This document shows, piece after piece, positions 17,809 through 27,904 of a stretch of 64,000 bases of DNA (the first letter of the stretch is position 1; each line of letters begins with the position of its first letter). The DNA is from Acidobacteriota bacterium. Its GTDB lineage: Bacteria > Acidobacteriota > Vicinamibacteria > Vicinamibacterales > UBA2999. The notes beneath the pieces were generated by a model. That model was not told the DNA's origin. It saw only the letters and a program-made list of their open reading frames with translations, and made no database searches. The position numbers and the translations under genes were made by a program. The stretch spans positions 1 to 64,000 of the forward strand of contig VFZN01000014.1 in the NCBI GenBank assembly GCA_016871195.1, read 5' to 3'.

Positions 17809-18819
17809 ATGTCTGCCACGCCGCCGCAACATCTCGACCGCATCCAGATTTTTCCACCGGCACGCCCGGGGATTCCTCGGACGCCCGCGCGTCACCGGCG
17901 GGCCTGTGCTGCGGCCCTCGCTGCCAGCCCGCATCGCCCGCTGCTCTGCACTGAGGTGCTGCGGTGCCTGCACCCGGCCCCGGGCGATCTCATCGTCGAC
18001 GCCACACTGGGGGGCGGGGGGCACACCTCGGCACTGCTGCCTCTGCTTGATCCCGGCGGGCATCTGCTCGCCATCGATACCGATCCCCACGCGCTCGCGG
18101 TCGCCGCGCCCCGCCTCCGCGCGCAGGTGCCGGCCTCCGTGCAGTTCACCGCCCGGCACGCCTCCTTCCGTGATCTGCACCGCACCATGCAGACCTGCGG
18201 CGTGGACCGGGCCCAGTCCATCCTCGTCGACCTGGGCATCTCCCAGCTGCAGCTCGACGACCAGACCCGCGGATTTCACTTCACCGGAGTTGGTCCGCTC
18301 GACATGCGCCTCGACCCGTCCGGCACCAGCACGGCGGCCGAGTGGCTGGCCTCGCTCGACGCCGCCGCGCTGGCCCGGTTGCTCGAACTCAACGCCGACG
18401 AGCCGCACGCACAGCGCATCGCCGACCTGCTGACACACGCCCCGGTCACCACCACGCACGCCCTCGAACGCCGCATCCGCCTCGGGCTCGACGCCTCAGG
18501 CCTCGGGCTCACACGGCCCGAGATCAGACGCTCTGTGCGACGCACGTTCCAGGCACTCCGCATCGCCGTCAACAATGAACTGGCAGCACTCGAGGCCCTG
18601 CTCGCGCAGCTGCCCGACTGCCTGGCCCCCGGTGGGCGTGTCGTGATCCTGACGTTTCACTCAGGAGAGGAGCGGCGTGTCATCGACGCCTTCGGCGACG
18701 GACGGCGCCGGGGACTCTATGCGCGCGTCGCACGCACTCCGATCCGCTCCCTGAAAGCAGAAACACGCGCTGACCGCCGTGCGGCCGCCTGCAAGATGCG
18801 CTGGGCAATTCGTGCCTAG
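17809..18819 (+). CDS. rsmH: divergent RsmH-like 16S rRNA C1402 N4-methyltransferase
   Basis: The 336-residue protein has the RsmH/MraW layout. It has the SAM motif D-A-T-L-G-G-G-G-H-T (about residue 66), I-D-T-D-P-H-A, then D-L-G-I-S-Q-L-Q-L-D and G-P-L-D-M-R-L-D near residue 165. The late V-I-L-T-F-H-S-G-E-E-R replaces the usual F-H-S-L-E-D. The canonical C-terminal N-P-R-S-R-S-A-K-L-R is altered to ADRRAAACKMRW. The first 45 residues are an unusual Arg/Pro-rich extension. It is not beside mraZ, ftsL or mur genes, so it may be a second, diverged paralogue. Confidence 0.78.
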   Translation: MSATPPQHLDRIQIFPPARPGIPRTPARHRRACAAALAASPHRPLLCTEVLRCLHPAPGDLIVDATLGGGGHTSALLPLLDPGGHLLAIDTDPHALAVAAPRLRAQVPASVQFTARHASFRDLHRTMQTCGVDRAQSILVDLGISQLQLDDQTRGFHFTGVGPLDMRLDPSGTSTAAEWLASLDAAALARLLELNADEPHAQRIADLLTHAPVTTTHALERRIRLGLDASGLGLTRPEIRRSVRRTFQALRIAVNNELAALEALLAQLPDCLAPGGRVVILTFHSGEERRVIDAFGDGRRRGLYARVARTPIRSLKAETRADRRAAACKMRWAIRA

Positions 18820-18834
18820 CCGGCACACGTGAGG

Positions 18835-19317
18835 TCAGTCCGCCGGCCACGCACGTGGCTTCAGGGCCTTCGGCAGATACAGCGGATGACCGGGGTAGCC
18901 GTGCATCGTCAGGCGCAGCCGGTGCAGCGAGGGCAGCAGCGCCCGGACCTGCGCGTGCCGGTCACGATGCGCGCCGTGCACCCCCCACGCCGCCACTACG
19001 ATCGCGGCACGACGTGCCGATTCGACGAGCCAGTAGTCGTTGTCGGCTCCAACAGGATCCGGTTCGGCAAGCATCACCGCCGGGTCGGTCGCCCGGAAGG
19101 CAAAGATGTTCGTCATGCACAGCCCGCTGTAACCCCAGGCCCGTGCGTAGCCGATGCATCGACGGACCGTCGGGTCGTCACGTTCTTCATCGGCGGTACT
19201 CGGATTGAGCCCGACAAACATCGCATAGCCCCGGCGTCCTCCCCAGCGACGCCACAGCGTGTAGCGGTAGCGGCGGCACGGGCTGAAGAGCGCCGTGCGT
19301 TCGTCCAGCGCCGACAT
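18835..19317 (-). CDS. DUF1643 domain protein
   Basis: The 160-residue product matches DUF1643: a start of F-S-x-x-x-x-Y-R-Y-x-L-x-R-x-W, then F-V-G-L-N-P-S-T-A-D-E (about residue 34), D-D-P-T-V-R-R-C and a GADND near residue 88. The biochemical role of the family is unknown. It starts 10 bases after the E2 stop on the same strand, so it is probably the last gene of the phenylacetate/dehydrogenase transcript. Confidence 0.85.
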   Translation of the reverse strand: MSALDERTALFSPCRRYRYTLWRRWGGRRGYAMFVGLNPSTADEERDDPTVRRCIGYARAWGYSGLCMTNIFAFRATDPAVMLAEPDPVGADNDYWLVESARRAAIVVAAWGVHGAHRDRHAQVRALLPSLHRLRLTMHGYPGHPLYLPKALKPRAWPAD

Positions 19318-19326
19318 GCTGCCGGA

Positions 19327-20535
19327 CTACTTCGACCCGGCACTCGCCGGGCTCTCGAGCGCCGAGACACACGCCACCATGAACGCGTTCGACTGCTGCG
19401 CATCAAGCACGCGATGGTCCAGGGTCAGCGTCACATACACCATGGGCTTGACCACGATGGCCTCGGAACCCTCGATGAGCCGCACCACCGGCCGCCGCTG
19501 CAGGGCACCCACGCCCAGCACCGCCGCCTGCGGCTGCGGGATGATGATGGGCGCCGCCAGCAGGCTGCCGCTGACCCCATGATTGGAAATGGTGAAGGTG
19601 CCACCCGACACATCCGCCTGCGACAGCGTGCCGGCGCGCGCACGGGCGGTCACATCGTCGAGCCGTGCGTGAATCGCCTCGAGTGACAGATGCTGCGCGC
19701 CGTGAATCACCGGCGCGATCAACCCGCCATCCGGGGTCGCCACACCGACGCCGATGTTGACGTCCTCGAAAATTTCCACGGCATCTTCATGCCAGCGGCT
19801 GTTGACTTCGGGCACACGGGCGAGCGCCGTGACCACGGCCTTCACCACGTAGGCGGTCACCGTCGGAGCCGCACCCGTCGCGGCCTTGCGGGCTTCGCGG
19901 TCCGCGAGAATCGCCGACATGTCGGCCTCGAACACCGACGTCACGTGCGGTGCCGCCGCGAGGCTGCGCGCCATGTTGCTGGCGATGCTGCGCCGCATCG
20001 GGGTATGCGGCACGCGGCGCGAGGGACGCGCCTGCCGTCCGGCCGGGTCCGGAACACTGCTGTCGTCGGTCACATGCCGCTGCGCGACAAACGCCAGAAC
20101 GTCTTCGCGGGTCAGCCGACCGCCGGGCCCTGTGGCCGGCACCTGCGCGGCATCCAGCTGGTGCTGTTTGAGCAACTGCCGCACCGCCGGGGTGAGTCCC
20201 AGTGCGGCGGCTGGCGGCGCTGTCGACGGCATGACCGCCGGCACCGGACGAGGCGCGGCCGTCGTCGCCTGGTCGATGCGAACGGCAGCCGCGTGGTCGG
20301 TCGACAGCCGGCCCAGCACCGCTCCGGGCTCGATCCGCGTGCCCGCCACACAGCACACCTCGACCAGCACGCCGGCCGCCGGGGAGGGCACTTCCATGTT
20401 GACCTTGTCGGTCGTGATCTCCACAAGCGGTTCATGCAGCGCCACGGGGTCGCCCACCTGCTTGAGCCAGGTGCCAACGGTGGCTTCAGTACCTTCCGCC
20501 TGGTCGGCGGGCATGAGGATGTCGATAGTGGCCAT
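19327..20535 (-). CDS. 2-oxoacid dehydrogenase E2 (dihydrolipoamide acyltransferase)
   Basis: The 402-residue E2 transfers acyl groups from E1 to CoA. It has one lipoyl domain with the modified Lys44 in I-T-T-D-K-V, a Pro/Ala linker and a peripheral-subunit-binding domain (TPAVRQLLKQHQ, then G-P-G-G-R-L-T-R-E-D-V near residue 140). The catalytic domain ends in D-H-R-V-L-D-A, where the usual H-x-x-x-D-G has Ala in place of Gly. The E1 stop is 20 bases upstream. The single lipoyl domain is typical of branched-chain-type E2; the substrate is not decidable here. Confidence 0.9.
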   Translation of the reverse strand: MATIDILMPADQAEGTEATVGTWLKQVGDPVALHEPLVEITTDKVNMEVPSPAAGVLVEVCCVAGTRIEPGAVLGRLSTDHAAAVRIDQATTAAPRPVPAVMPSTAPPAAALGLTPAVRQLLKQHQLDAAQVPATGPGGRLTREDVLAFVAQRHVTDDSSVPDPAGRQARPSRRVPHTPMRRSIASNMARSLAAAPHVTSVFEADMSAILADREARKAATGAAPTVTAYVVKAVVTALARVPEVNSRWHEDAVEIFEDVNIGVGVATPDGGLIAPVIHGAQHLSLEAIHARLDDVTARARAGTLSQADVSGGTFTISNHGVSGSLLAAPIIIPQPQAAVLGVGALQRRPVVRLIEGSEAIVVKPMVYVTLTLDHRVLDAQQSNAFMVACVSALESPASAGSK

Positions 20536-20555
20536 GGGCGGTCTGCTTCCGAACG

Positions 20556-22622
20556 CTAGAAACTCAGCACGTGCGTGATGCGGTCGACAATGGCGTCAAC
20601 CGACGGCAGCACAGCATCCATCAGGGTCGTGTTGTAGGGCAACGGCACATCGGGCGTCGCCAGCCGGGTCACTGGCGCATCGAGATCATAGAAGCCCTCG
20701 TGTGCGACCACGGCCGCAATCTCGGCACCGTTACCGGCGGTAAGTGTGTCTTCGTGAACGATGAGGCAGCGCCGCGTGCGGCGCACCGACGACAGGACGA
20801 GGTCACGATCCCACGGTGCCAGCGACCGCAGGTCGATGACATCGGCTGTCACACCCGCCACCGCCACGGCCTGCACACACCGCTCGACCATCGCACCCCA
20901 GCTGACCAGGGTGATCTGTTCGCCCGTCTGCACCATCCGTCCCTTGCCGATTGGTACCAGGAACGTGTCACCCGGGTATGGCCGCCGGGCCCACGGCGCA
21001 TCGAGCATCGCACGGTGTTCGAAGAAGATCGTCGGGTTCGGGCTGCGCAGTGCCGCACGCAACAGGCCGACGGCGTCTTCCGCATTCGACGGCATCACGA
21101 CCTGCCAGCCCGGATTGTGCACCCATTCCACTTCATTCGACTGGCTGTGCCAGGGGTCACCCACCTTCGCAAAGCCGCCGGGAATGCGGACGACGATCGG
21201 TGCCGCAAACCGGTTCGCCGTGCGCCACCGGATGGTGCCGCAGTCGTGCATCTGCTCGGCGCCGGGATCGGCATACTTGCGGAACTGAATCTCGGCCACC
21301 GGACGCAGGCCCGCGATAGCCATGCCGACCGCGTTGCCGATGATGCCTTCCTCCGAGAGGCTGGTGTCGAACACGCGGCCCGTACCGTACTTGTCCTGCA
21401 GGCCGAGCGTCGCCGCATGCACGCCGCCTTTGGGGCCGATATCCTCCCCGAACACCACCATGTGGCGGTTGAGCGAGAGTTCGACATCGAGCGTGCGTCG
21501 AATCGCCGTCAGCATGTTGACGCGCGCGGGGTTGTCGACCACCGGATCGGGCTCGACGATCTCAGGCGCTTCGTCGCCCTCTGCAAAGACGTGCCGCAGC
21601 ACCTGCGTCGCATCGGGATCAGGCCGCGACAGGGCTTCGGCGAGTGCATCGCGCACCTCGGCCTCGGCCGCAGACTCGAGCGCCAGCCACTCGTCAGCCG
21701 TGCAGACATCGCCCACCATGGCCGCACGCAGCCGCACGAGCGGATCGCGCGACTGCTCGTCGGCGACCAGCGCCGACGGCTTGTAGGCCTGCGTATCCTG
21801 GCCCGAGTGGCCCGACAGCCGCGGCATCGTCAGCCGCAGCAGTGCCGGCCCCGCGCCGCTGCGCACATGCGTGATGGCCGCGCGCATGAGCCGCGTGGCG
21901 TCGACGGGGTCACAGCCGTCGCCGTCACAGATGTGCAGCTGGCCGAACGACGCCAGGTTGCGGGCAATGTTGCCACCCGGTGTCTGAACCGTCGACGGCA
22001 CCGACAGTCCATAGGCGTTGTCTTCGATGTAGAACAGCATCGGCAGCCGCTGCGTGGTCGCCACGGTCAGCGCCGACCAGAAGCCGTTGGTGGCCACCGA
22101 TCCGTCACCGCCCAGCGCCACCGCCAGCGCACCGCTGTACGCGGCATCGCCCAGCGTGTCGCGATAGTAGGCAATCGCCCGCGCCCAGCCCGCCGACGTC
22201 GAGTACTGCGTGCCCACGCCCCCTGCGGTCGGCAGGCCCGTCGCACCGCCCGTGGACGGGTGGTTGTGCACCACGCCGATGTCGCGCCCCTCGCTGACAC
22301 CGCCGCTCTTGCCCATGCTGCCCGCCAGCGAATCGGCGGCCGAGAGGCCCAGCGCCAGCATCAGTGGCCGCGAACGATAGTAGCCGCCTGCCGCATCGTG
22401 CGGGTGCGTCAGCATCGCACCGAGCAGCAGCTGCCCCAGTTCGTGTCCCCGCGCCGAGAACTGATACGTGGTCTTGCGCTCGGGCAGCAGCTGCGTCTCT
22501 TCCACATGATCGAGTGCGCGCGACACGAGAAACAGGTGAGCCAGCCGTCGCCAGTCGACCTGCGGATCGAGGCGGGGCCTGAGCGCAGACGCCGCAGACG
22601 GCAATGCAGAGTGATCGGTCAT
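20556..22622 (-). CDS. fused E1 alpha/beta 2-oxoacid dehydrogenase
   Basis: The 688-residue polypeptide fuses both halves of the thiamine-diphosphate E1. The alpha half (about 25-330) has G-D-G-S-V-A-T-N-G-F-W plus the downstream N-A-Y-G of the ThDP fold, and a branched-chain-type G-K-S-G-G. The beta half (about 370-688) starts RVNMLTAIRRTLD and carries G-E-D-I-G-P-K-G-G and D-T-S-L-S-E-E-G-I-I-G. This type normally oxidises branched 2-oxoacids to acyl-CoA. The gene begins 30 bases after paaZ, so it belongs to the phenylacetate transcript; an aromatic 2-oxoacid such as phenylpyruvate is a possible substrate (inference). Confidence 0.9.
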   Translation of the reverse strand: MTDHSALPSAASALRPRLDPQVDWRRLAHLFLVSRALDHVEETQLLPERKTTYQFSARGHELGQLLLGAMLTHPHDAAGGYYRSRPLMLALGLSAADSLAGSMGKSGGVSEGRDIGVVHNHPSTGGATGLPTAGGVGTQYSTSAGWARAIAYYRDTLGDAAYSGALAVALGGDGSVATNGFWSALTVATTQRLPMLFYIEDNAYGLSVPSTVQTPGGNIARNLASFGQLHICDGDGCDPVDATRLMRAAITHVRSGAGPALLRLTMPRLSGHSGQDTQAYKPSALVADEQSRDPLVRLRAAMVGDVCTADEWLALESAAEAEVRDALAEALSRPDPDATQVLRHVFAEGDEAPEIVEPDPVVDNPARVNMLTAIRRTLDVELSLNRHMVVFGEDIGPKGGVHAATLGLQDKYGTGRVFDTSLSEEGIIGNAVGMAIAGLRPVAEIQFRKYADPGAEQMHDCGTIRWRTANRFAAPIVVRIPGGFAKVGDPWHSQSNEVEWVHNPGWQVVMPSNAEDAVGLLRAALRSPNPTIFFEHRAMLDAPWARRPYPGDTFLVPIGKGRMVQTGEQITLVSWGAMVERCVQAVAVAGVTADVIDLRSLAPWDRDLVLSSVRRTRRCLIVHEDTLTAGNGAEIAAVVAHEGFYDLDAPVTRLATPDVPLPYNTTLMDAVLPSVDAIVDRITHVLSF

Positions 22623-22652
22623 ATCGGTGTGATCCGACAGGCACGCCGCCTC

Positions 22653-24722
22653 TCAGCGGTCGGGCGTGACAGGCCCCTCGGGTGTGGGATGTTCACTCAC
22701 CATGGTCAGCACGTCGTAGCTGGCGACGGTCTCGCCGCGCTGGTTCACAATCTCGGTGTCCCATCGCACTTCGCCGTAGCCCTTCCCCGCGCGCAGCGTC
22801 TTTTCCTTGCACGTCACCCGCACGCGGATCACGTCGCCCGGATAGGCCGGCGACAGAAACCGCAGATGGTCGATGCCGTAGTTGGCCATCACCGGTCCGA
22901 ACACCGGATCGACAAACAGCCCGGCCGCCGCCGAGATCAGGAAGTAGCCGTGCGCCACCCGGCCCTGGGGAAAGAACGGATTCCGCGACGCCAGTGCCTG
23001 ATCCATGTGGGCATAGAAGCGATCGCCGCTGAGATCGGCAAACCGCTCGATGTCATCGATGGTGACGGTGCGCTCGGCGCTCCACAGCGTGTCGCCGATG
23101 CGCAGGTCGTGGAAGGTCTTGCGGAAGGGATGCGTGCCCGGGTCATGCTCCGTCGCGCCCTTCACGAAGCGGCCCGTGATGGCCGTCAGCGTCTGCGGTG
23201 AACCCTGGATGGCCGTGCGCTGCATGTAGTGCAGCACGCCCCTGATACCACCGAGTTCCTCGCCCCCGCCAGCCCGACCGGGGCCCCCGTGCACCAGATG
23301 CGGCAGCGGGGAACCGTGACCCGTCGATTCCCTGGCGCAGTCGCGGTTCACCACCAGCAGGCGCCCGTGATATGGACCCAGCCCCATCACCAGCCGCGCC
23401 GCCACCTCATCGTCTCGCGTGAAGAGTGAACCGGCGAGACTGCCCTCGCCGCGCCGCGTCAGTGTGATCGCCTCGTCAAGGTCCGCATACGGAATCACGG
23501 TGCACACCGGGCCGAACGCTTCGACGGCATGCACCGCACGTGCGCGCTCCGCATCGCGGCACAGCAGCAGGAAGGGCGGTACGAAGGCGCCTGTGGTGGC
23601 ATCCGCACCCCTGGGCGCGAGCGTGGCCATGTCGCCCGACACCACATCGGCTTCCTGCCGCAGCTCGTCGACGCGCGCCAGCACTTCACGGCGCTGGTCG
23701 AGGGAGGCCAGCGGCCCCATGTGCACGCCGTCGAGTGCAGGATCACCGATGGTCACACGGGCCAGTGCCGCCTGGAGGGCCGTGACGACCTCGGCGGTCA
23801 GCGCCTGCGGCACGAGGGCCCGCCGGATGGCCGTGCACTTCTGCCCGGCCTTTGCGGTCATTTCCCGGACGACTTCCTTCACGAACAGATCGAACTCGTC
23901 TGTGCCGGGCACGGCATCGGGCCCGAGAATGCATGAGTTGAGCGAATCGGTTTCCGCAATGAAGCGCACGGCGTGGGCCACGACCGTCGGATGCGTCTTG
24001 AGCCGCAGAGCCGTCGAAGCCGAGCCGGTGAACGACACCACGTCCTGTCCGGTCAGGTGGTCGAAGAGATCGCCCACCGAGCCGCACAGCAGCTGCACCG
24101 ACCCTGGCGGCAGGATGCCCGAGGCGATGATGGCCTCGAACACGCGCGCGGCCAGGTACGAGGTCGCGGTGGCCGGCTTGATGACGGCCGGCACGCCGGC
24201 CAGCAGTGTCGGCGCGAGTTTTTCGAGCATGCCCCACACGGGGAAGTTGAACGCGTTGATGTGCACGGCCACGCCGTCGAGTGGCAGGCAGATGTGCTGG
24301 CCGAGAAACGTGCCCTGCTTCGAGATGATCTCGGGCGGGCCATCGGCATACACCCGCGCATTGGGCAGCTCGCGCGTGCCCTTGCTCGCGTACACGAACA
24401 GGGTGCCGAAGCCGCCCTCAATGTCGATCCACGAGTCGCGACGCGTGGCGCCGGTCGCAAACGACACGGAGTAGAACTCGTCCTTGCGTTCGGTGAGGTA
24501 CCGGGCCAGCGCCTTCAGCATCGCGGCCCGTTCGTGGAAGGTCAGGGCGCGCAGCTGCGGTCCGCCCACCTCACGCGCGTGCCGCAGCACCGAGGCGAAG
24601 TCGAGGCCCTGCGTGGAGGCCTGCGCCACCACCTCGCCGGTCGTGGCACTGCGAAGCGCCGTCAGCCCGGTCTCGGGCAGGTGCCACTGGTCACGCACAT
24701 AGTTGCGCAGCGTCATTGTCAT
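22653..24722 (-). CDS. paaZ: PaaZ, oxepin-CoA hydrolase / semialdehyde dehydrogenase
   Basis: PaaZ opens the oxepin-CoA ring with its C-terminal hydratase domain and oxidises the released aldehyde with its N-terminal dehydrogenase domain. The 689-residue protein fits E. coli PaaZ (about 680). The aldehyde dehydrogenase half has [11 protein letters not shown] near residue 255 with the active-site Cys. The hot-dog half (about residue 550 on) has F-Y-A-H-M-D followed by G-R-V-A-H-G-Y, with the catalytic Asp and His. ATG 24722 sits close behind GAGGTG; ATG 24716 is an equally good start. Confidence 0.95.
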   Translation of the reverse strand: MTMTLRNYVRDQWHLPETGLTALRSATTGEVVAQASTQGLDFASVLRHAREVGGPQLRALTFHERAAMLKALARYLTERKDEFYSVSFATGATRRDSWIDIEGGFGTLFVYASKGTRELPNARVYADGPPEIISKQGTFLGQHICLPLDGVAVHINAFNFPVWGMLEKLAPTLLAGVPAVIKPATATSYLAARVFEAIIASGILPPGSVQLLCGSVGDLFDHLTGQDVVSFTGSASTALRLKTHPTVVAHAVRFIAETDSLNSCILGPDAVPGTDEFDLFVKEVVREMTAKAGQKCTAIRRALVPQALTAEVVTALQAALARVTIGDPALDGVHMGPLASLDQRREVLARVDELRQEADVVSGDMATLAPRGADATTGAFVPPFLLLCRDAERARAVHAVEAFGPVCTVIPYADLDEAITLTRRGEGSLAGSLFTRDDEVAARLVMGLGPYHGRLLVVNRDCARESTGHGSPLPHLVHGGPGRAGGGEELGGIRGVLHYMQRTAIQGSPQTLTAITGRFVKGATEHDPGTHPFRKTFHDLRIGDTLWSAERTVTIDDIERFADLSGDRFYAHMDQALASRNPFFPQGRVAHGYFLISAAAGLFVDPVFGPVMANYGIDHLRFLSPAYPGDVIRVRVTCKEKTLRAGKGYGEVRWDTEIVNQRGETVASYDVLTMVSEHPTPEGPVTPDR

Positions 24723-24753
24723 CACCTCGCGGGCTCGGGGACGTGCGGCCCGT

Positions 24754-25965
24754 TCAGACGCGTTCAAGGATCAGGGCGATGCCCTGCCCCACTCCGATGC
24801 ACATCGTGCAGAGCGCATAACGTCCGCCCGTACGCCGCAGCTGATAGGCCGCGGTCGTGGCGAGGCGTGCGCCGCTGGCGCCGAGCGGATGCCCGAGGGC
24901 AATCGCCCCGCCATTCGGATTCACATGTGCGGCCTCGTCAGGCAGGCCCAGCTGGCGCATCACCGCCAATCCCTGCGCCGCAAATGCCTCGTTGAGCTCG
25001 ATGACGTCCATCTGCGCCAGTGACAGACCGGCGCGCGCCAGCACGGCCTGCGTGGCCGGCACGGGGCCGATGCCCATGATGCGCGGCGCAACGCCGGCGG
25101 TGGCCTGCGCCACGACGCGCGCCATCGGCGTCAGACCATGCTGCGCGGCGGCAGCTTCGCTGGCCAGCAGCAGCGCGCAGCTGCCATCGTTCACTCCGGA
25201 CGCATTGCCCGCCGTCACCGTGCCGTCCGGACGCACCACACCCTTCAGGCGTGCCAGCTGCTCGAGTGTCGTGTCAGGCCGCGGGTGTTCATCGACCGTC
25301 ACCTGACGGGTCTCGCCCTTGCCCGCCGTGATCGACACCGGGACCAGCTCGTCGGCAAACACGCCTGCGGCATGGGCGGCGGCCCAGCGCTGCTGGCTGC
25401 GCAGCGCGAACGCGTCCTGATCGGCCCGCGCAATGCCGAACTCGGCCGCCACATGCTCGGCCGTCTCAGGCATCGAGTCGGTGCCGAACTGCTGTCGGAA
25501 TGCCGGATTCACGAAGCGCCAGCCGATGGTCGTGTCCTCAATCTTCGCGGCCCGCGAGAAGGCCGTATCGGCCTTCCCCATCACATACGGCGCCCGCGAC
25601 ATGCTCTCAACGCCGCCAGCCAGCACCAGCGACGCATCGCCCACGCGAATGGCGCGCGCCGCCAGACCTACGGCATCGAGGCCCGATCCGCACAGGCGGT
25701 TGACGGTGGCCCCGGGCACCGTGATCGGCAGGCCGGCCAGCAGCGCCGCCATGCGCGCCACATTGCGGTTGTCTTCACCGGCCTGGTTCGCACAGCCGAG
25801 ATACACCTCGCCGACGGCAGCAAAGTCGACCTGCGGATGCCGGGCCACCAGCGCACGCAGCGACACCGCCGCAAGGTCGTCGGTGCGTACAGACGACAAG
25901 GCCCCGCCGTAGCGGCCAATCGGGGTACGGACAGCATCACAGATGAAGGCGTGGGTCATGGTCAC
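24754..25965 (-). CDS. paaJ: PaaJ, beta-ketoadipyl-CoA thiolase
   Basis: The 403-residue thiolase cleaves 3-oxoadipyl-CoA and 2,3-didehydro-3-oxoadipyl-CoA in the last step of phenylacetate degradation. It has the nucleophilic Cys in T-V-N-R-L-C-G-S-G (about residue 90), V-E-S-M-S-R-A-P, H-P-L-G-A-S-G-A-R near the end and the second active-site Cys in L-C-T-M-C-I-G-V-G-Q-G. It lies between paaG and paaZ on the same strand and is about the length of E. coli PaaJ. Confidence 0.92.
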   Translation of the reverse strand: MTMTHAFICDAVRTPIGRYGGALSSVRTDDLAAVSLRALVARHPQVDFAAVGEVYLGCANQAGEDNRNVARMAALLAGLPITVPGATVNRLCGSGLDAVGLAARAIRVGDASLVLAGGVESMSRAPYVMGKADTAFSRAAKIEDTTIGWRFVNPAFRQQFGTDSMPETAEHVAAEFGIARADQDAFALRSQQRWAAAHAAGVFADELVPVSITAGKGETRQVTVDEHPRPDTTLEQLARLKGVVRPDGTVTAGNASGVNDGSCALLLASEAAAAQHGLTPMARVVAQATAGVAPRIMGIGPVPATQAVLARAGLSLAQMDVIELNEAFAAQGLAVMRQLGLPDEAAHVNPNGGAIALGHPLGASGARLATTAAYQLRRTGGRYALCTMCIGVGQGIALILERV

Positions 25966-25999
25966 TGCTCCGGCAGAAACATCGTAGGCATGGGACGTG

Positions 26000-26779
26000 T
26001 CAGCGTCCGGTGAATACCGGTGGACGCCTGGCCAGAAAGGCAGCTACGCCCTCGGCGTAATCGTGCGTGCGCCCGAGTGCGCGCTGCAAGTCGCCCTCGA
26101 GGGCGAGCTGCTCCTCCAGCGTGTGGGTCGCGGCCGCCTCCAGCGCACGTCGCGTGCTGACCAGGCCGCGTGTCGGCGACGCAGCCAGGCGTGCCGCGAG
26201 TGCCGCGATCGTGGCGGCAAACTCTTCGTCCGGCACGGCCTTCCAGATGAGCCCCCACTCGGCCGCCTGCGAGGCCGTCAGGCGGTCGCCCAGCAGCGTC
26301 AGTCCCATCGCGCGTGCGTGTCCGACCAGGCGTGGCAGCATCCACGTCGCTCCCGAGTCAGGTACCAGCCCCAGCTGGCAGAAGGGCTGCAGGAATGACG
26401 CCGACATCGTGGCCACGACGAGATCGCAGGCCAGGGCCAGACTGGCGCCGGCACCGGCGGCCACGCCATTGACCGCCGCGATGGTCGGCACAGGCAACGT
26501 GCGCAGCGTCGTAATGAGTGGCGCATAGTGCTGCGCGATGTAGTCGCCGAGGTCTGACTCGGCCGTCACGGCAGGGTCAGCCAGGTCCTGCCCCGCGCTG
26601 AAGGCGCGATCCGCCCCGCTCAGCACCAGCACACGCGCGCCCTCGGCCTCGAGGCGCGACAGGGCATGGCGCAGTTCACCGTGCATCTGCACCGTAATGC
26701 TGTTGAGGCGATCAGGGCGGGCCAGCGTGAGGCGCGCCACGTGATCGGTCACGGACCACTGCAGGGTGTCGTAGGGCAT
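26000..26779 (-). CDS. paaG: PaaG, ring-1,2-epoxyphenylacetyl-CoA isomerase
   Basis: The 259-residue crotonase-fold protein isomerises the 1,2-epoxide to oxepin-CoA. It closely follows PaaG rather than PaaF: S-A-G-Q-D-L with Asp, A-V-N-G-V-A-A-G-A-G-A-S-L-A-L-A, and L-V-P-D-S-G-A-T-W-L/M-L-P-R near residue 135. It ends AFLARRPPVFTGR, almost the same as E. coli PaaG. It directly follows paaE. No separate paaF-type hydratase is in the window. Confidence 0.92.
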   Translation of the reverse strand: MPYDTLQWSVTDHVARLTLARPDRLNSITVQMHGELRHALSRLEAEGARVLVLSGADRAFSAGQDLADPAVTAESDLGDYIAQHYAPLITTLRTLPVPTIAAVNGVAAGAGASLALACDLVVATMSASFLQPFCQLGLVPDSGATWMLPRLVGHARAMGLTLLGDRLTASQAAEWGLIWKAVPDEEFAATIAALAARLAASPTRGLVSTRRALEAAATHTLEEQLALEGDLQRALGRTHDYAEGVAAFLARRPPVFTGR

Positions 26780-26784
26780 GGCGT

Positions 26785-27888
26785 CTACCGCACGTCGTAG
26801 TCGAGGGTGATGGTGCCTGAGGTCGGCACCGACTGACACGTCAGCATATAGCCGGCCTCGACTTCCCACCGCTCGAGAGAATGGTTCACGGCCATGTGCG
26901 CGGCACCCGCCGTCACCCGGCAGCGGCAGGTGGCGCACGCTCCCGCCTTGCACGAGTAAGGCAGATGCAGACCCTGGCGCAGCCCGGCGTCGAGCAGCCT
27001 CTCGCCCGACTGGGGCATCCGGAATGTACGGGTGCGACCATCCATCACCACCGTGACGGTCGTCATCGGTGCGCCGGTCTCTTCAGCGGTCTTCGCCGCC
27101 GCCGTGGCCGCGGCGATCGAATCAGGACGGGCCCCGGCAACAAATCGCTCGGTGTGCACATGCGCGGCATCGACCACGCCGGCCCCGATCAGGGCGGCGC
27201 TTACCTCGTCGATCATCTCGCCCGGCCCGCACACAAAGCAGTCATCAAAGTGGCGGGCGCCGAACACCGTGGGAATCAGCGCCTGCACCTTGGTGCCGTC
27301 GAGCCGTCCATTGAAGAGCGGAATGTCCTGAAATTCACGGCTCAGGAAAAAGCACAGCTCGAGCCGGGTCATGTACCGGTTCTTGAGCGCCAGCAGTTCG
27401 TCGGCAAACATCGTGCTCGCCACAGTCTGGTTGCCGAAGCACAGCAGACACTGACTGTGAGGTTCGGCCTCGAGCACACTGGACAGGTTCGACAGAATCG
27501 GTGTGATGCCCGAGCCCGCCGCAAAGAACGCATAGGTCTTCCGGTGCCGCGCATCGAACGGTACGGTAAAGCGCCCTGACGGCGGCATCACGTCGACGAG
27601 GTCGCCCACGCGAAGCGCGCGATTGATATGCGTCGACGCCAGACCGCCCGCCACGTGCCGCACCCCAATGCGCAGCTGCTGCGCCCCTGCGCTGCTGCAA
27701 ATCGAGTAGGGCCGCCGCACCTCGACACCATCCACCATCCGCCGAAGCGTGATGTGCTGTCCCGGCACATAGCGATACTGCTCGCGCAGCTCCTCGGGCA
27801 CGGCAAAGGTCACCGCCACGGCACCATCGGCGACCTGCGTGATGTCGGTCACTGTGAGCGCATGGAAGGTCGTCATGTCGTCAGCCAT
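26785..27888 (-). CDS. paaE: PaaE, reductase of the phenylacetyl-CoA epoxidase
   Basis: PaaE passes electrons from NADPH to the PaaAC oxygenase. The 367-residue protein has an FNR-like module: R-R-P-Y-S-I-C-S for FAD near residue 60, and A-A-G-S-G-I-T-P-I near residue 120 for NAD(P). A C-terminal plant-type 2Fe-2S domain follows, with C-K-A-G-A-C-A-T-C and a distant M-L-T-C-Q-S. ATG 27888 gives the family length (E. coli about 356) and starts after the paaD stop. Confidence 0.94.
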   Translation of the reverse strand: MADDMTTFHALTVTDITQVADGAVAVTFAVPEELREQYRYVPGQHITLRRMVDGVEVRRPYSICSSAGAQQLRIGVRHVAGGLASTHINRALRVGDLVDVMPPSGRFTVPFDARHRKTYAFFAAGSGITPILSNLSSVLEAEPHSQCLLCFGNQTVASTMFADELLALKNRYMTRLELCFFLSREFQDIPLFNGRLDGTKVQALIPTVFGARHFDDCFVCGPGEMIDEVSAALIGAGVVDAAHVHTERFVAGARPDSIAAATAAAKTAEETGAPMTTVTVVMDGRTRTFRMPQSGERLLDAGLRQGLHLPYSCKAGACATCRCRVTAGAAHMAVNHSLERWEVEAGYMLTCQSVPTSGTITLDYDVR

Positions 27889-27904
27889 GCTGTGAACGCC
27901 CGCG

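Noticed and set aside
20571-23201. Very long open frame on the plus strand opposite the E1 and paaZ genes
   Set aside because: It is antisense to two strongly recognised enzymes. Its Arg/His-rich composition is typical of the reverse frame of GC-rich genes.
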